Below are positions 51,324-60,206 of a DNA stretch of 64,000 bases, in pieces. Source of the DNA: JBCFAY01 sp038562375 (GTDB taxonomy: Bacteria; Bacillota; Clostridia; Christensenellales; CAG-138); assembly GCA_038562375.1 (NCBI GenBank), contig JBCFAY010000017.1:1-64000 (forward strand), in the 5' to 3' direction. A program made the position numbers and the translations under genes. Every line of letters begins with the position of its first letter. Within the stretch, counting starts at the first letter, position 1. The notes under the pieces were generated by a model. The model was not told the DNA's origin, did no database searches, and was given only the letters and a program-made list of their open reading frames with translations.

Positions 51324-52595
51324 ATGACATTTTGGAACAGTCTTTCAAAGGAACAGCTGAAGGAACTCTATTCCTCGACGCTCAAAGAGTACGAAGCGTG
51401 CAAGGGAAAAGGCCTGAAGCTTGATATGTCGCGCGGCAAGCCCGGCTCCGACCAGCTTGACCTTTCCAACGATATGCTGAGCATGTCTTTGGATACTTTT
51501 AAATGCGACGGCGTTGAAACCCGTAATTACGGCGTGCTGGAAGGCCTTGAAAGCTGTCGGGAGCTTTTTGCGCAGATACTCGGCGTTCAGGCGGACCAGG
51601 TGTTCATCGGCGGAAACGCAAGCCTGAACCTGATGTATGACGTCATTGCCAAAGCCTATACCCATGGTCTTAAAAATAGTCCCGCGCCCTGGGCTAAGCT
51701 TGATAAAGTAAAATTCCTTTGCCCGGTTCCCGGATACGACAGGCACTTCACGATATCTTCTACCTTTGGGATGGAGATGATAAACATTCCCATGACTGAG
51801 GATGGACCGGACATGGACCGCGTGGAAGAAGCCGTTAAGGATCCGCTTGTCAAGGGAATCTGGTGCGTTCCAAAATTCTCCAACCCGCAGGGTATCGTAT
51901 ACAGCGGTGCAACGATCGAGCGAATGGCCGCGCTCAAGCCCGCCGCGCCGGACTTCACGATTATGTGGGATAACGCCTACGTCGTGCATGAGTTCGAGGG
52001 CGAGTTTGTGCCCTTACCGGATATTGTCAGCGCATGCGCGAAGGCGGGCAACCCCGATATGGTTTATGAATTTGCTTCGACCTCTAAGATCACGTTCCCC
52101 GGCGCGGGCGTCGGCGCGTTCGCATCGAGCGTTGGAAATATCGAGTATATGAAAAAGCTCATCAGCGCGCAGACGATCGGATACGATAAGATCAATCAAT
52201 ATAGGCATGTGCGTTATTTCGGCAACCTTGACGGCATACTCGAGCATATGCGCAAGCATGCAAAGATCATGAGGCCGAAGTTCGATATCGTGATCAAATA
52301 CCTCGACGAGCGCGTGGCGCCCTTTGGCATCGCGTCTTATCATTGTCCGAAGGGCGGGTACTTCGTAAGCCTCGAGACGATGCCGGGCTGCGCAAAGCGC
52401 ACGCATGCGCTCGCAAAAGATGCGGGAGTGACGCTTACGGGCGCTGGCGCGACCTACCCGAACGGGAAGGATCCTCTGGATTCCAACCTTCGCATCGCGC
52501 CGAGCTTCCCGCCGGTGCAGGAGCTCGAAATGGCGATGGATGTGCTTTGCACATGCGTAAAGATGGCGTCGCTTGAAAAGCTGATCAACGAATAA
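51324..52595 (+). CDS. Aspartate-type aminotransferase, PLP-dependent
   Basis: A 423-residue fold-type I aminotransferase of the PF12897-like group. It has GKPGSDQLDLS, RNYGVLEGLESCRELFA, GGNASLNLMYD (PLP phosphate), CPVPGYDRHF (ring-stacking aromatic), WCVPKFSNPQGIVYS, WDNAYVVHEF and the PLP lysine in ASTSKITFPGAGVGAF (about 244-259). It probably uses aspartate or a related amino acid and 2-oxoglutarate. ATG 51324 follows GGAGGA by 9 nt. Confidence 0.9.
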   Translation: MTFWNSLSKEQLKELYSSTLKEYEACKGKGLKLDMSRGKPGSDQLDLSNDMLSMSLDTFKCDGVETRNYGVLEGLESCRELFAQILGVQADQVFIGGNASLNLMYDVIAKAYTHGLKNSPAPWAKLDKVKFLCPVPGYDRHFTISSTFGMEMINIPMTEDGPDMDRVEEAVKDPLVKGIWCVPKFSNPQGIVYSGATIERMAALKPAAPDFTIMWDNAYVVHEFEGEFVPLPDIVSACAKAGNPDMVYEFASTSKITFPGAGVGAFASSVGNIEYMKKLISAQTIGYDKINQYRHVRYFGNLDGILEHMRKHAKIMRPKFDIVIKYLDERVAPFGIASYHCPKGGYFVSLETMPGCAKRTHALAKDAGVTLTGAGATYPNGKDPLDSNLRIAPSFPPVQELEMAMDVLCTCVKMASLEKLINE

Positions 52596-52614
52596 CCGAT
52601 CTTAGCAAACGCAA

Positions 52615-52650
52615 AAGGCGGGTGAGAGAAGCTCTCATCCGCCTTCTGTT
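52615..52650 (+). terminator. Terminator after the aminotransferase
   Basis: A 14-bp stem (52615-52628 with 52632-52645, one G-T pair), 3-nt loop, then a T-rich tail. Confidence 0.6.
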
Positions 52651-52672
52651 ATATTGTTAATTACGATGGGGA

Positions 52673-54106
52673 TTATTTCAGCGCGGAAACATACGCCTCG
52701 AATTCGATGGAATCGCCGTTCTCCGCAATCCCGGTCAGGAAAAAGCGCCAGATGGGAAGGTAATTCCCCTTGGTGCTCTCGAGCATATAGGCAAGCTCAA
52801 ACTTATTGAGCCGCGCGCTCTGAACCTGATCAAAAAGCGTGTGGGATCCTTCGCCGGAAAGCAGCTGATCCCAAGCCTGTTCTACGCTGACGATCGGCTT
52901 GATTGCCACCTCGTGCAGATCGGCATCGCTCTTGCGCAGTCTGGTAACGGTTCCCCCTGCTCGAACGCTGACCATGACCTCGTTTGCGCCGATCACGCTG
53001 TGACCGTCAATGCTTGCGTTAAAATAGATGTCTACGCCGATCGGTTTTTTGGCTTCCTCGAGCAACAGATCGTAAAGCTCCCTTGAGTAGGCGCTTTCCT
53101 CGCTATATTCGCCAAGCGCCTGCGTATTATCCTTTACAATGACGCTGACGACATCGCTGACGGATAGACCGAGCGCCGCATAATCCCGAATAAATGTGCG
53201 CGCGATCGTCTCGGCGCTTTGCGCGTCGGGAATCGCGCCCTCAATCGCGCCTTCATATGTATATTCCCAGCTTCCGTCGGTGGAAAACGTCAGCATTCCA
53301 CCGTCCGGGGCCGCGATGGCGTATTTTCCACCCATTTCGGTAAAATCGCCGCTCATTCCGAAAGCCTCGGCGATTCGTTTTGCAGTCACCAAAGGCTCTT
53401 CCTGGGAGGCGGAATAGATCGAAGCCTTGGTCTGATCGGATTCCAAATCGATATCGGCGGTGATCTCGGCAGGCAGCGGCGTCTCGCCCCGGAAGAGCTG
53501 CAGTTCGCCGTATGCCGCGCCATAATCGGCAATCATGATCAGCGCGATGCCCAAATATACCAAAGCGCAGATCGCAAAACCGGCGCGGAAACGGCCTTTT
53601 GAAGGCGCCACGAGCCCGGTGGAACCAAACCAGCTTTTTTTCTGAAGAAAATGGGCAAGCAAGATCACGACGCCGCTGCCGATGCCCATGCCGATCGCTG
53701 CAAGCACCAGTTCGTCCGCGATAAATACGTTTCCGGATAAATAGCCCGGGACGCAAAACAGCGCGCACACGCCAAGCCCGCACAGCATCGAGGAAAGGAT
53801 GCCGGCTCCCGGGAATACGAATACCAAAAAGAAACCGGCGGGCATAAAGGGCAGGGCATAACGAACAAGATCGGATAAAATGCTCTGATAGCCGTAATCC
53901 GAAATATTGAACAGCTTATAAAACGGAAGGAGCTGCTCCGATACGGGGGAAGTGTTGAACTTTTTGAGCAGCCAGGCCAAAAGGAGCGAAAGCAGCAAAA
54001 AAACCAGCGCGAGCAGCCGTTTTCCCGACCATCCGTTTTTCTTAAAATAGAAAACCAAACAAAGCGAAATCGCGATAAAAACGGCGCCGACGAGCAAGAA
54101 TTCCAA
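52673..54106 (-). CDS. Polytopic membrane protein with secreted-like C-terminal domain, unknown
   Basis: A 477-residue protein with about six membrane helices in the first 200 residues, then a 275-residue extracytoplasmic part. That part contains repeated strand-rich stretches (LTFSTDGSWEYTYEG, SVRAGGTVTRLRKSD) in the style of YycH/YycI or PepSY-like modules, but I do not recognise a family. TTG 54106 follows AAAGGAGA by 6 nt; the ATG at 54136 overlaps no ribosome site. It is divergent from Re-citrate synthase. Confidence 0.72.
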   Translation of the reverse strand: MEFLLVGAVFIAISLCLVFYFKKNGWSGKRLLALVFLLLSLLLAWLLKKFNTSPVSEQLLPFYKLFNISDYGYQSILSDLVRYALPFMPAGFFLVFVFPGAGILSSMLCGLGVCALFCVPGYLSGNVFIADELVLAAIGMGIGSGVVILLAHFLQKKSWFGSTGLVAPSKGRFRAGFAICALVYLGIALIMIADYGAAYGELQLFRGETPLPAEITADIDLESDQTKASIYSASQEEPLVTAKRIAEAFGMSGDFTEMGGKYAIAAPDGGMLTFSTDGSWEYTYEGAIEGAIPDAQSAETIARTFIRDYAALGLSVSDVVSVIVKDNTQALGEYSEESAYSRELYDLLLEEAKKPIGVDIYFNASIDGHSVIGANEVMVSVRAGGTVTRLRKSDADLHEVAIKPIVSVEQAWDQLLSGEGSHTLFDQVQSARLNKFELAYMLESTKGNYLPIWRFFLTGIAENGDSIEFEAYVSALK

Positions 54107-54230
54107 GTGAGGTCTCCTTTCAAACACAGATCGCATTCAAAACGCCGCGGGCGGTCAACAGCCCTAAACGTCATTTTGAATTCTCCGTCCCAAAATTATA
54201 TCACAACAAAGAATATTTGCATACTTGCGC

Positions 54231-54258
54231 TTGACAACGTTCATATTTGCGCTATAAT
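54231..54258 (+). promoter_or_regulatory. Strong promoter for Re-citrate synthase
   Basis: Perfect TTGACA (54231-54236), 16 nt, perfect TATAAT (54253-54258), 43 nt before the ATG. Confidence 0.7.
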
Positions 54259-54270
54259 TATTGTATGAAT

Positions 54271-54284
54271 GTATACAGGTATAC
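54271..54284. promoter_or_regulatory. Operator-like palindrome GTATAC-AG-GTATAC
   Basis: Two self-complementary GTATAC boxes with a 2-nt gap lie just after the expected transcription start. They could bind a dimeric repressor that controls citrate synthesis. Confidence 0.45.
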
Positions 54285-54301
54285 GATGGAAGGAGAATTG
54301 T

Positions 54302-55708
54302 ATGAGCAAGCTTGTCTTTGATAACACCACGAACCTGCTTGAGGAGAATTATTATAAGTACGAGGTACAGGACGTCGCTGAACCGAACCTGTTCCGCGAA
54401 ATGTTCGATTATGCGAGCGTACCTAAGATCGCGTTCAACCACCGCATCGTTCCGATGCAGATGCCCAAGAACATCTGGATTACGGATACGACGTTCCGCG
54501 ACGGGCAGCAATCCAGGTCCCCGTTTACGACGGAGCAGATCGTTTCGATCTATAAGCTCTTGAGCAAGCTTGGCGGCCCCAAGGGGATCGTTCGGCAGAG
54601 CGAATTCTTCGTATATACCGAAAACGACCGTAAGGCTGTTGAACAATGCCTTGCCCTGGGTTTAGAATTCCCTGAGGTAACCACATGGATCCGCGCGACC
54701 GAAAAGGATTTTGATCTTGTCAAATCCATCGGCGTACAGGAAACAGGTATCCTTGTGAGCTGCTCGGATTACCATATTTTCAAGAAGATGAACCTGACCC
54801 GTTCGCAGGCGATGGAGAAGTATCTGAACATTGTTCGGGCTGCGCTCGAACGTGGAATTCGGCCCCGTTGCCATTTTGAGGATATCACGCGTGCGGACTT
54901 CTATGGTTTTGTCGTACCGTTCGCGAACGAACTGCACAAGCTTTCCGAGGAGAGCGGCATTCCGGTCAAGATCCGCTGCTGCGACACTCTCGGGCTCGGC
55001 GTAAGCTATCCCGGCGTTTCCCTGCCGAGGAGCGTGCCGGGGATCATCTACGGCCTGCTGCACTATGCCGATTTCCCGAGCGAGATGCTCGAGTGGCACG
55101 GCCACAACGATTTCTACAAGGTTGTTACCAATGCGACGACGGCGTGGCTGCATGGATGCTCCTCGGTCAACTGTTCCGTGCTGGGCATCGGCGAGCGTAC
55201 GGGCAACTGCCCGCTTGAGGCGATGGCCGTCGAGTATTGCTCGCTCCGCGGCACGAACGACGGGATGGACCTCTCCGTCATCACGGAGCTCGCGGATTAT
55301 ATGGAGCAGGAAGTCGGGTACGAAATCCCGCCGCGCACGCCTTTTGCAGGCGCAGACTTCAACGTGACGCGCGCCGGTATCCATGCGGATGGACTGTTAA
55401 AGGATGAGGAGATCTACAACATCTTCGATACCGCCAAGCTGCTCAACCGTCCGGCGGCAGTTCTGGTCGACAGCCACAGCGGTCTTGCCGGTGTCGCCCA
55501 CTGGATCAATCGTTATTTCAAACTCTCGGGCAGCGATACCGTGGGCAAATCCGATCCCATGGTCAAGAGCATCAAGGATCTTGTGGATCAGGAATATCTG
55601 GACGGCCGGACAACGACGATGAGCGATGACGAGCTCCGGGCATTCTGCCACCAGGTGGCGCCCGAGTTCTACGAGGCGCATAAGAAAAAGTACGCGACAG
55701 CGGAGTAA
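54302..55708 (+). CDS. Re-citrate synthase (homocitrate/isopropylmalate synthase family)
   Basis: A 468-residue DRE-TIM aldolase-type enzyme. The sequence NIWITDTTFRDGQQS, LGGPKGIVRQSEFF, SCSDYHIFKKMNLTR, CHFEDITRADFYGF, the metal-site HGHNDFYKVV, LGIGERTGNCP and AGIHADGLLKDEEIYN match, from memory, the Clostridium kluyveri Re-citrate synthase rather than LeuA. The Re enzyme makes citrate from oxaloacetate and acetyl-CoA for glutamate in anaerobes. ATG 54302 has AAGGAG 6 nt upstream. Homocitrate synthase is the alternative. Confidence 0.82.
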   Translation: MSKLVFDNTTNLLEENYYKYEVQDVAEPNLFREMFDYASVPKIAFNHRIVPMQMPKNIWITDTTFRDGQQSRSPFTTEQIVSIYKLLSKLGGPKGIVRQSEFFVYTENDRKAVEQCLALGLEFPEVTTWIRATEKDFDLVKSIGVQETGILVSCSDYHIFKKMNLTRSQAMEKYLNIVRAALERGIRPRCHFEDITRADFYGFVVPFANELHKLSEESGIPVKIRCCDTLGLGVSYPGVSLPRSVPGIIYGLLHYADFPSEMLEWHGHNDFYKVVTNATTAWLHGCSSVNCSVLGIGERTGNCPLEAMAVEYCSLRGTNDGMDLSVITELADYMEQEVGYEIPPRTPFAGADFNVTRAGIHADGLLKDEEIYNIFDTAKLLNRPAAVLVDSHSGLAGVAHWINRYFKLSGSDTVGKSDPMVKSIKDLVDQEYLDGRTTTMSDDELRAFCHQVAPEFYEAHKKKYATAE

Positions 55709-55716
55709 ATGAACCG

Positions 55717-55748
55717 GCCATGCTTTGGATCTCAAAGCATGGCTTTTT
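55717..55748 (+). terminator. Terminator after Re-citrate synthase
   Basis: Perfect 11-bp stem (55717-55727 with 55733-55743), 5-nt loop, then five T. Confidence 0.75.
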
Positions 55749-55769
55749 CATAACGTTAACAAATAAACA

Positions 55770-55799
55770 TTGCCCCGCGCGCGCCGCGGGGGGTATAAT
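55770..55799 (+). promoter_or_regulatory. Possible promoter with an internal GC palindrome
   Basis: TTGCCC (55770-55775), 18 nt, perfect TATAAT (55794-55799). The spacer is CCCCGCG..CGCGGGG-like and could be a binding site. Confidence 0.35.
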
Positions 55800-55833
55800 G
55801 AACTAAACTGAACAGTGTAGGGAGGGGTTTACT

Positions 55834-56244
55834 TTGATAAGGGTAATCTTCGGGGAAAAGGGTGCCGGAAATACCAAGCGCATACTTGACATGGCGAACG
55901 AAACGCTCAACAACGCCACAGGCAGCATCGTGTTTATCGATTCCGATAATCAATACATGTTCGATGTCAAGCACAGCATCCGCTTTATCAACGCCTCTGA
56001 ATACGAGATCGACGGGCCGAAGATGTTTTTTGGATTCCTCAACGGAATCGCGGCGCAGGATTTTGATCTTGAGTATCTGTTCATCGACAGCTTCCTCAAA
56101 ATCGTGCATCATCCGTTGGATACCTTGGAAGGCCTTTTCGAACATCTTGCGTCTTTTTCCGACAGATGCAATATCAAGCTTGTGATCAGCATCAGCGGCA
56201 ATCCCGGAGCCATCCCCGAATTCATCAAGCCCTACATCATTTGA
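55834..56244 (+). CDS. Small P-loop-like protein with altered Walker A
   Basis: A 136-residue protein starting IRVIFGEKGAGNTKRILDMAN, which has the shape of a Walker A motif (GEKGxGKTK) but with Asn in place of the Lys. A Walker B-like strand LEYLFIDSF follows near 75-83. Relatives in Clostridia, as I recall them, are annotated as hypothetical or PilT-like ATP-binding proteins. Without the Lys, ATP hydrolysis is doubtful. The start is TTG 55834 after a GGGAGGGG site. It is alone behind its own promoter. Confidence 0.65.
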   Translation: MIRVIFGEKGAGNTKRILDMANETLNNATGSIVFIDSDNQYMFDVKHSIRFINASEYEIDGPKMFFGFLNGIAAQDFDLEYLFIDSFLKIVHHPLDTLEGLFEHLASFSDRCNIKLVISISGNPGAIPEFIKPYII

Positions 56245-56354
56245 CCCCGAGAATTCACAAAGCCGTGGCGGGCTAGCTTTTCAGCTGCCCGCCGCTTTTG
56301 AATGTAAAACCGAACCCGCACGTGTTTAATCCCTTTTCCATCATCGGAGGAATT

Positions 56355-57824
56355 ATGCGTTACCTAAGCACAAAAGGCGGCTCTACGCGCACCGCCGCCG
56401 AAGCCATCGTACAGGGGATCTCCCCCGAGGGCGGATTGTATGTTCCCGAGTTTTTTCCGGCGATCGACCTCGAAGCACTCGTGCAAAATGCGGGCGATTA
56501 TCGGGCGATTGCCAAAAGCGTCTTCAATAGATACCTCACGGATTTTACCGCCGATGAAATCGACGCGGTCATCGCCAAATCGTATGCGAACAACTTTGAC
56601 GCGCCGGAGATCACTCCCGTCGTTTCTGCCGGGCAGAAGGAAAGCATCCTTGAACTTTGGCACGGGCCGACGCTGGCGTTTAAGGACATCGCTCTGCAGG
56701 CCCTGCCGCATTTGATGACCACCAGCGTGAAGAAAACGGGGGAAGATCGCGAGATTTACATCCTCGTGGCCACGTCCGGCGATACCGGCAAGGCCGCGCT
56801 GATGGGCTTCTGCGATGTCGAGGGCACGCGAGTGCTGGTATTTTATCCGGAGGGCGGCGTCAGCCGCGCGCAGCGGCTTCAGATGGTGACGCAGACCGGA
56901 TCGAATATGGACGTTTGCGCCGTCATCGGGAATTTCGACGATGCGCAAACGCGCGTAAAACGCATTTTCGCGGACGAAGAAATCGCGAGGGAGCTCGACG
57001 CGCGCAACATGCGGCTTTCCTCGGCGAACTCCATCAACTTCGGAAGATTGCTTCCGCAGATCACCTATTATTTGTTCGCCTACGCGAACTGTGTCCGGAC
57101 GGGTACCGTGAAGCCCGGAGAGGCAGTAAATTTCTGCGTTCCCACCGGCAATTTCGGCAACATACTAGCGGGCTATTACGCGAAGCGGATGGGTCTGCCG
57201 GTCCATCGCCTGCTGTGCGCATCCAACCGCAATAATGTTCTGACCGATTTCTTCCATCAGGGAGTGTACGACAGCGACCGCCCGTTTTACAGAAGCATGT
57301 CCTGCTCGATCGACATCTTGGTTTCCTCGAACCTTGAACGGCTGCTCTTTGAGATCTCCGGCCGCGATACGGCGAAGGTGCGTACCTGGATGGCGGCGCT
57401 GAAAGAAAATGGCCGCTACTTCATCGGCGAACAGGCGCAAAGCGTGCTTCCCGACCTCTTCTACGCGGATTACTGCAACGAGGAGGATACGCTAAAGACC
57501 ATCCGCGCGTTCTTCGAGCGCACCGGTTATCTGATGGATCCGCATACGGCAGTCGCGCAGACCGTATATGATCGGTACGTCGATAAAACCGGCGATGCTA
57601 CGCATACCATACTTTTATCCACGGCGAATCCATTCAAGTTTGGGACGGATGTGCTCGGCGCGTTTGAACAGGCGGCGGAGGATGATTTTGAAAACGCGCG
57701 CCGCCTGGGCGAACTTACCGGTAAACCCGTGCCGGCGCAGATCAGCGAGCTGCTCCAAAAGCCGGTGCTGCACGGCGACGTATGCACGCTCGAGGAAATG
57801 CCGCGGCGAGTGTTGCGCGCATAG
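56355..57824 (+). CDS. thrC: Threonine synthase, E. coli/yeast-type
   Basis: A 489-residue fold-type II PLP enzyme of the longer ThrC class. It begins MRYLSTKGGSTRTAAEAIVQ, has PEGGLYVPEFFP, the PLP lysine in GPTLAFKDIALQ (about 115-126), ATSGDTGKAALMGF, and SANSINFGRLLPQ. It lacks a zinc ribbon and differs from the gene at 16431, so two classes coexist. ATG 56355 follows GGAGG by 4 nt. Confidence 0.93.
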   Translation: MRYLSTKGGSTRTAAEAIVQGISPEGGLYVPEFFPAIDLEALVQNAGDYRAIAKSVFNRYLTDFTADEIDAVIAKSYANNFDAPEITPVVSAGQKESILELWHGPTLAFKDIALQALPHLMTTSVKKTGEDREIYILVATSGDTGKAALMGFCDVEGTRVLVFYPEGGVSRAQRLQMVTQTGSNMDVCAVIGNFDDAQTRVKRIFADEEIARELDARNMRLSSANSINFGRLLPQITYYLFAYANCVRTGTVKPGEAVNFCVPTGNFGNILAGYYAKRMGLPVHRLLCASNRNNVLTDFFHQGVYDSDRPFYRSMSCSIDILVSSNLERLLFEISGRDTAKVRTWMAALKENGRYFIGEQAQSVLPDLFYADYCNEEDTLKTIRAFFERTGYLMDPHTAVAQTVYDRYVDKTGDATHTILLSTANPFKFGTDVLGAFEQAAEDDFENARRLGELTGKPVPAQISELLQKPVLHGDVCTLEEMPRRVLRA

Positions 57825-57854
57825 GCATATATCGGACATCAGCGGGATACGATG

Positions 57855-57881
57855 AAAGGGATGATGCTCAATCATCCCTTT
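57855..57881 (+). terminator. Probable terminator after the second threonine synthase
   Basis: Perfect 11-bp stem (57855-57865 with 57871-57881), 5-nt loop, ending TTTGTCTTGT. Confidence 0.55.
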
Positions 57882-57923
57882 GTCTTGTCAAAAATCCCGA
57901 TTGTTGATCCGCTCGGGGACGTT

Positions 57924-57952
57924 TTGACGGCAAGGATTAAACTTGGTACAAT
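57924..57952 (+). promoter_or_regulatory. Promoter for the S41 protease
   Basis: TTGACG (57924-57929), 17 nt, TACAAT (57947-57952), 40 nt before the ATG. Confidence 0.6.
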
Positions 57953-57991
57953 GTCCCAAATACCGCGTTCCTATCCTGCGGAGGTGAGCAA

Positions 57992-59221
57992 ATGAAATTT
58001 CGATTGAGAACCGTTTTATATATCGTGGCGGCGGTGATTGCAGTCGCCGCGTTAAGCTCCGTTATCACGGCAAAAATAATCAGCGCCCGGCGGGGCGGCG
58101 TTGTGGAGCTCTCCGCCGAGGAGTATGATCGGCTTAACCAATTCAGGGGGCTCGACGAGATGATCGAGTCCATCGATCAAAAGTATTATGGAACAGTACC
58201 GGATCGCGATGCGCTGATCAAAGCCGCGGCGCACGGAATCCTCGAAGCGCTGGGCGATCCGTATTCCGCATATTATACGAACGAGGAATATGAGCAGTAT
58301 CTCAAGCGCTTCAACGGGGAATACGTCGGCATCGGCGCGATGGTCGGTCAGGTTGGGGAGGAAGGCTCGAAAATACTTGATGTGTACGAGGATAGTCCCG
58401 CGAGCGCGGCCGGCGTAAAAGTCGGCGACGTGATCACCGAGGTGGACGGGAAATCGATCGCAGGGATCTCCCTCGAGGATCTGTCGGTTCGATTGTCGGG
58501 CCCGGAAGGAACGGTGATATCGCTTACGGTGCAGCGAGGCGGGCAGTTGCTGAGCTTCGATCTTAAGCTTGCAAAAATCAATGTTCGCCGTGTGCACAGC
58601 AAGCTGTTGTCGGAGCGGACGGGGTATATTCGGATCGACATGTTTTCGGGCGGTTGCGCCGAAGAATTTAAAGAGGCGATCCGGGACCTGACCGATCGGA
58701 AGATGCGCTCGCTGGTCATCGATCTGAGGAACAACCCGGGAGGATCGCTTTCCGCCGTTGTCGACGTGGTAGACGCGATACTCAGTGAAGGGGCGATTGT
58801 TACGGTAAAAGGCTCCGGCGGCGAGGAGGAAGCATATCGTGCAAAGCAGGGCGGCATCAACGTCCCTCTCGCGATTTTAGTGAATGAACACTCGGCGTCC
58901 GCAAGCGAAATACTCGCCGCCGCGATCAAGGAGAACGGCGCGGGGATCATCGTCGGGACAAAAACCTACGGCAAAGGCGTGGTGCAGACGACGTTCCAGC
59001 TATCTTCCAATCAGGCGTGGCTGAAGTTGACGACCGCGGCGTATTATACGCCTTCGGGCGCGAATATCGATCGGCTTGGCATTGAGCCGGATATCCGCGT
59101 CGACCTTGCCGACGAATATAAGAACTATTCCATAGCGCAGCTCGATCAGAAGGACGACGCCCAGCTTTGGGCGGCGCTCGACGAGGTGCGCGCGCAGGCG
59201 GATGCCCTCGATGCCGCCTAG
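57992..59221 (+). CDS. C-terminal processing peptidase, S41 family
   Basis: A 409-residue CtpA/CtpB-like protease with an N-terminal membrane helix (about 8-28), a PDZ domain (about 100-190) and the S41 core. Catalytic Ser303 (SASASE), Lys328 (TYGKG) and Gln332 have exactly the spacing seen in CtpB (25 and 4). It cleaves secreted or envelope proteins. ATG follows GGAGG. No peptidoglycan-binding domain is present. Confidence 0.92.
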   Translation: MKFRLRTVLYIVAAVIAVAALSSVITAKIISARRGGVVELSAEEYDRLNQFRGLDEMIESIDQKYYGTVPDRDALIKAAAHGILEALGDPYSAYYTNEEYEQYLKRFNGEYVGIGAMVGQVGEEGSKILDVYEDSPASAAGVKVGDVITEVDGKSIAGISLEDLSVRLSGPEGTVISLTVQRGGQLLSFDLKLAKINVRRVHSKLLSERTGYIRIDMFSGGCAEEFKEAIRDLTDRKMRSLVIDLRNNPGGSLSAVVDVVDAILSEGAIVTVKGSGGEEEAYRAKQGGINVPLAILVNEHSASASEILAAAIKENGAGIIVGTKTYGKGVVQTTFQLSSNQAWLKLTTAAYYTPSGANIDRLGIEPDIRVDLADEYKNYSIAQLDQKDDAQLWAALDEVRAQADALDAA

Positions 59222-59286
59222 ATCGTCTGGTGAGGATTGCGCCTGTCTACGCGCAATGCCTACCGGATTTGTGTGGAGCTTCGCGC

Positions 59287-59790
59287 CTATGCGCGCGTAG
59301 CAAAGAGGATTTCCCCGAAATACAGCGTGTGGGGATCGCCGTCCGGCGTCGCCTGATTGGTATTGTAGAAACGCTCCTTCAAGCCTGGATCCAAAAACTT
59401 CAGATCGCTTTCGGTCTTAAATACCGTTTTGCACTCAAAATAGAGCGCGCAGCCATCTATGCCTGCGATGCCGCCCGCTTGGGGTTTTCTGAGCGATAGT
59501 TTCTGCGATTTGATTTTATCCTCGTTTCTGCCCGATACCCTGCCGCAGTGCAAAAGCTCATCCGCAAACGTTCCTTCCGCCGGAAGGGAAACGGTGAATG
59601 CGCCGGAACCTTCGATCAGGCCGTGGGTAAACCGGCTTTGGCGCACGAGTACGCAGCAGATGGGCAATCCCCAGATCACGCCCCACTGCGCCCATCCGAT
59701 CGTCATCACATTGGGCCTCTCTCCTGTGGTCAGGAACGCTCCTTTACCGATCTGTCTGCTGGCTTGTTCGAGCAATTCGCCAAAATACAT
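59287..59790 (-). CDS. Flavin reductase-like FMN-binding protein
   Basis: A 167-residue protein of the flavin reductase/flavoredoxin family. It has GAFLTTGERPNVMTIGWAQ (FMN site), VLVRQSRFTHGLI, FTVSLP and the C-terminal PHTLYFGEI, and no iron-binding cysteines. It probably passes electrons through FMN; the partner is unknown. ATG has GGAGG upstream. It is a stand-alone leftward gene. Confidence 0.85.
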   Translation of the reverse strand: MYFGELLEQASRQIGKGAFLTTGERPNVMTIGWAQWGVIWGLPICCVLVRQSRFTHGLIEGSGAFTVSLPAEGTFADELLHCGRVSGRNEDKIKSQKLSLRKPQAGGIAGIDGCALYFECKTVFKTESDLKFLDPGLKERFYNTNQATPDGDPHTLYFGEILFATRA

Positions 59791-59870
59791 TTTTTAAACC
59801 TCCGCGCAACTTATAATATTTCCATACACAGATATTATATCATCCTAGACCACGGCTGAGAATAAACGGC

Positions 59871-59903
59871 AAAAAAAGCAGGAAGCCATTTTTGACTTCC
59901 CGC
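59871..59903 (-). terminator. Terminator of the DUF378 gene
   Basis: A near-perfect stem of about 10 bp (59878-59903) on the minus strand, followed by seven T (59871-59877). Confidence 0.7.
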
Positions 59904-59928
59904 TTCGGTCCTTCCATAAGAGGTCCGA

Positions 59929-60141
59929 TTAATGATGCGTTTCCTCTTCATGGTGCCTTTCGCGGCGAAACAGCAAGGTGATGCCCCAGATTCCCGCAAG
60001 CCCGACAAGCGAGTATACGATGCGGGAGACGACTGCGCTCATACCGCCGAATATGCTGGCGACCAGATCAAATTGAAATAGTCCGATCAGCCCCCAGTTC
60101 AGAGCGCCAATTATGATCAATATCAGTGCCAATGTATCCAT
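59929..60141 (-). CDS. DUF378 small membrane protein
   Basis: A 70-residue protein with two membrane helices and the DUF378 signature ALNWGLIGLFQFDLV near the N-terminus, then a His/Glu-rich C-terminus (ERHHEEETHH) that may bind a metal. Function unknown. ATG 60141 follows AGGAGA; the longer open frame to 60198 has no ribosome site. Confidence 0.85.
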   Translation of the reverse strand: MDTLALILIIIGALNWGLIGLFQFDLVASIFGGMSAVVSRIVYSLVGLAGIWGITLLFRRERHHEEETHH

Positions 60142-60206
60142 GTTATTTCTCTCCTTAACGTTTCTTGGCTTATGATGTGCATCCGCATGGAGAGTCATCC
60201 GTTGGA

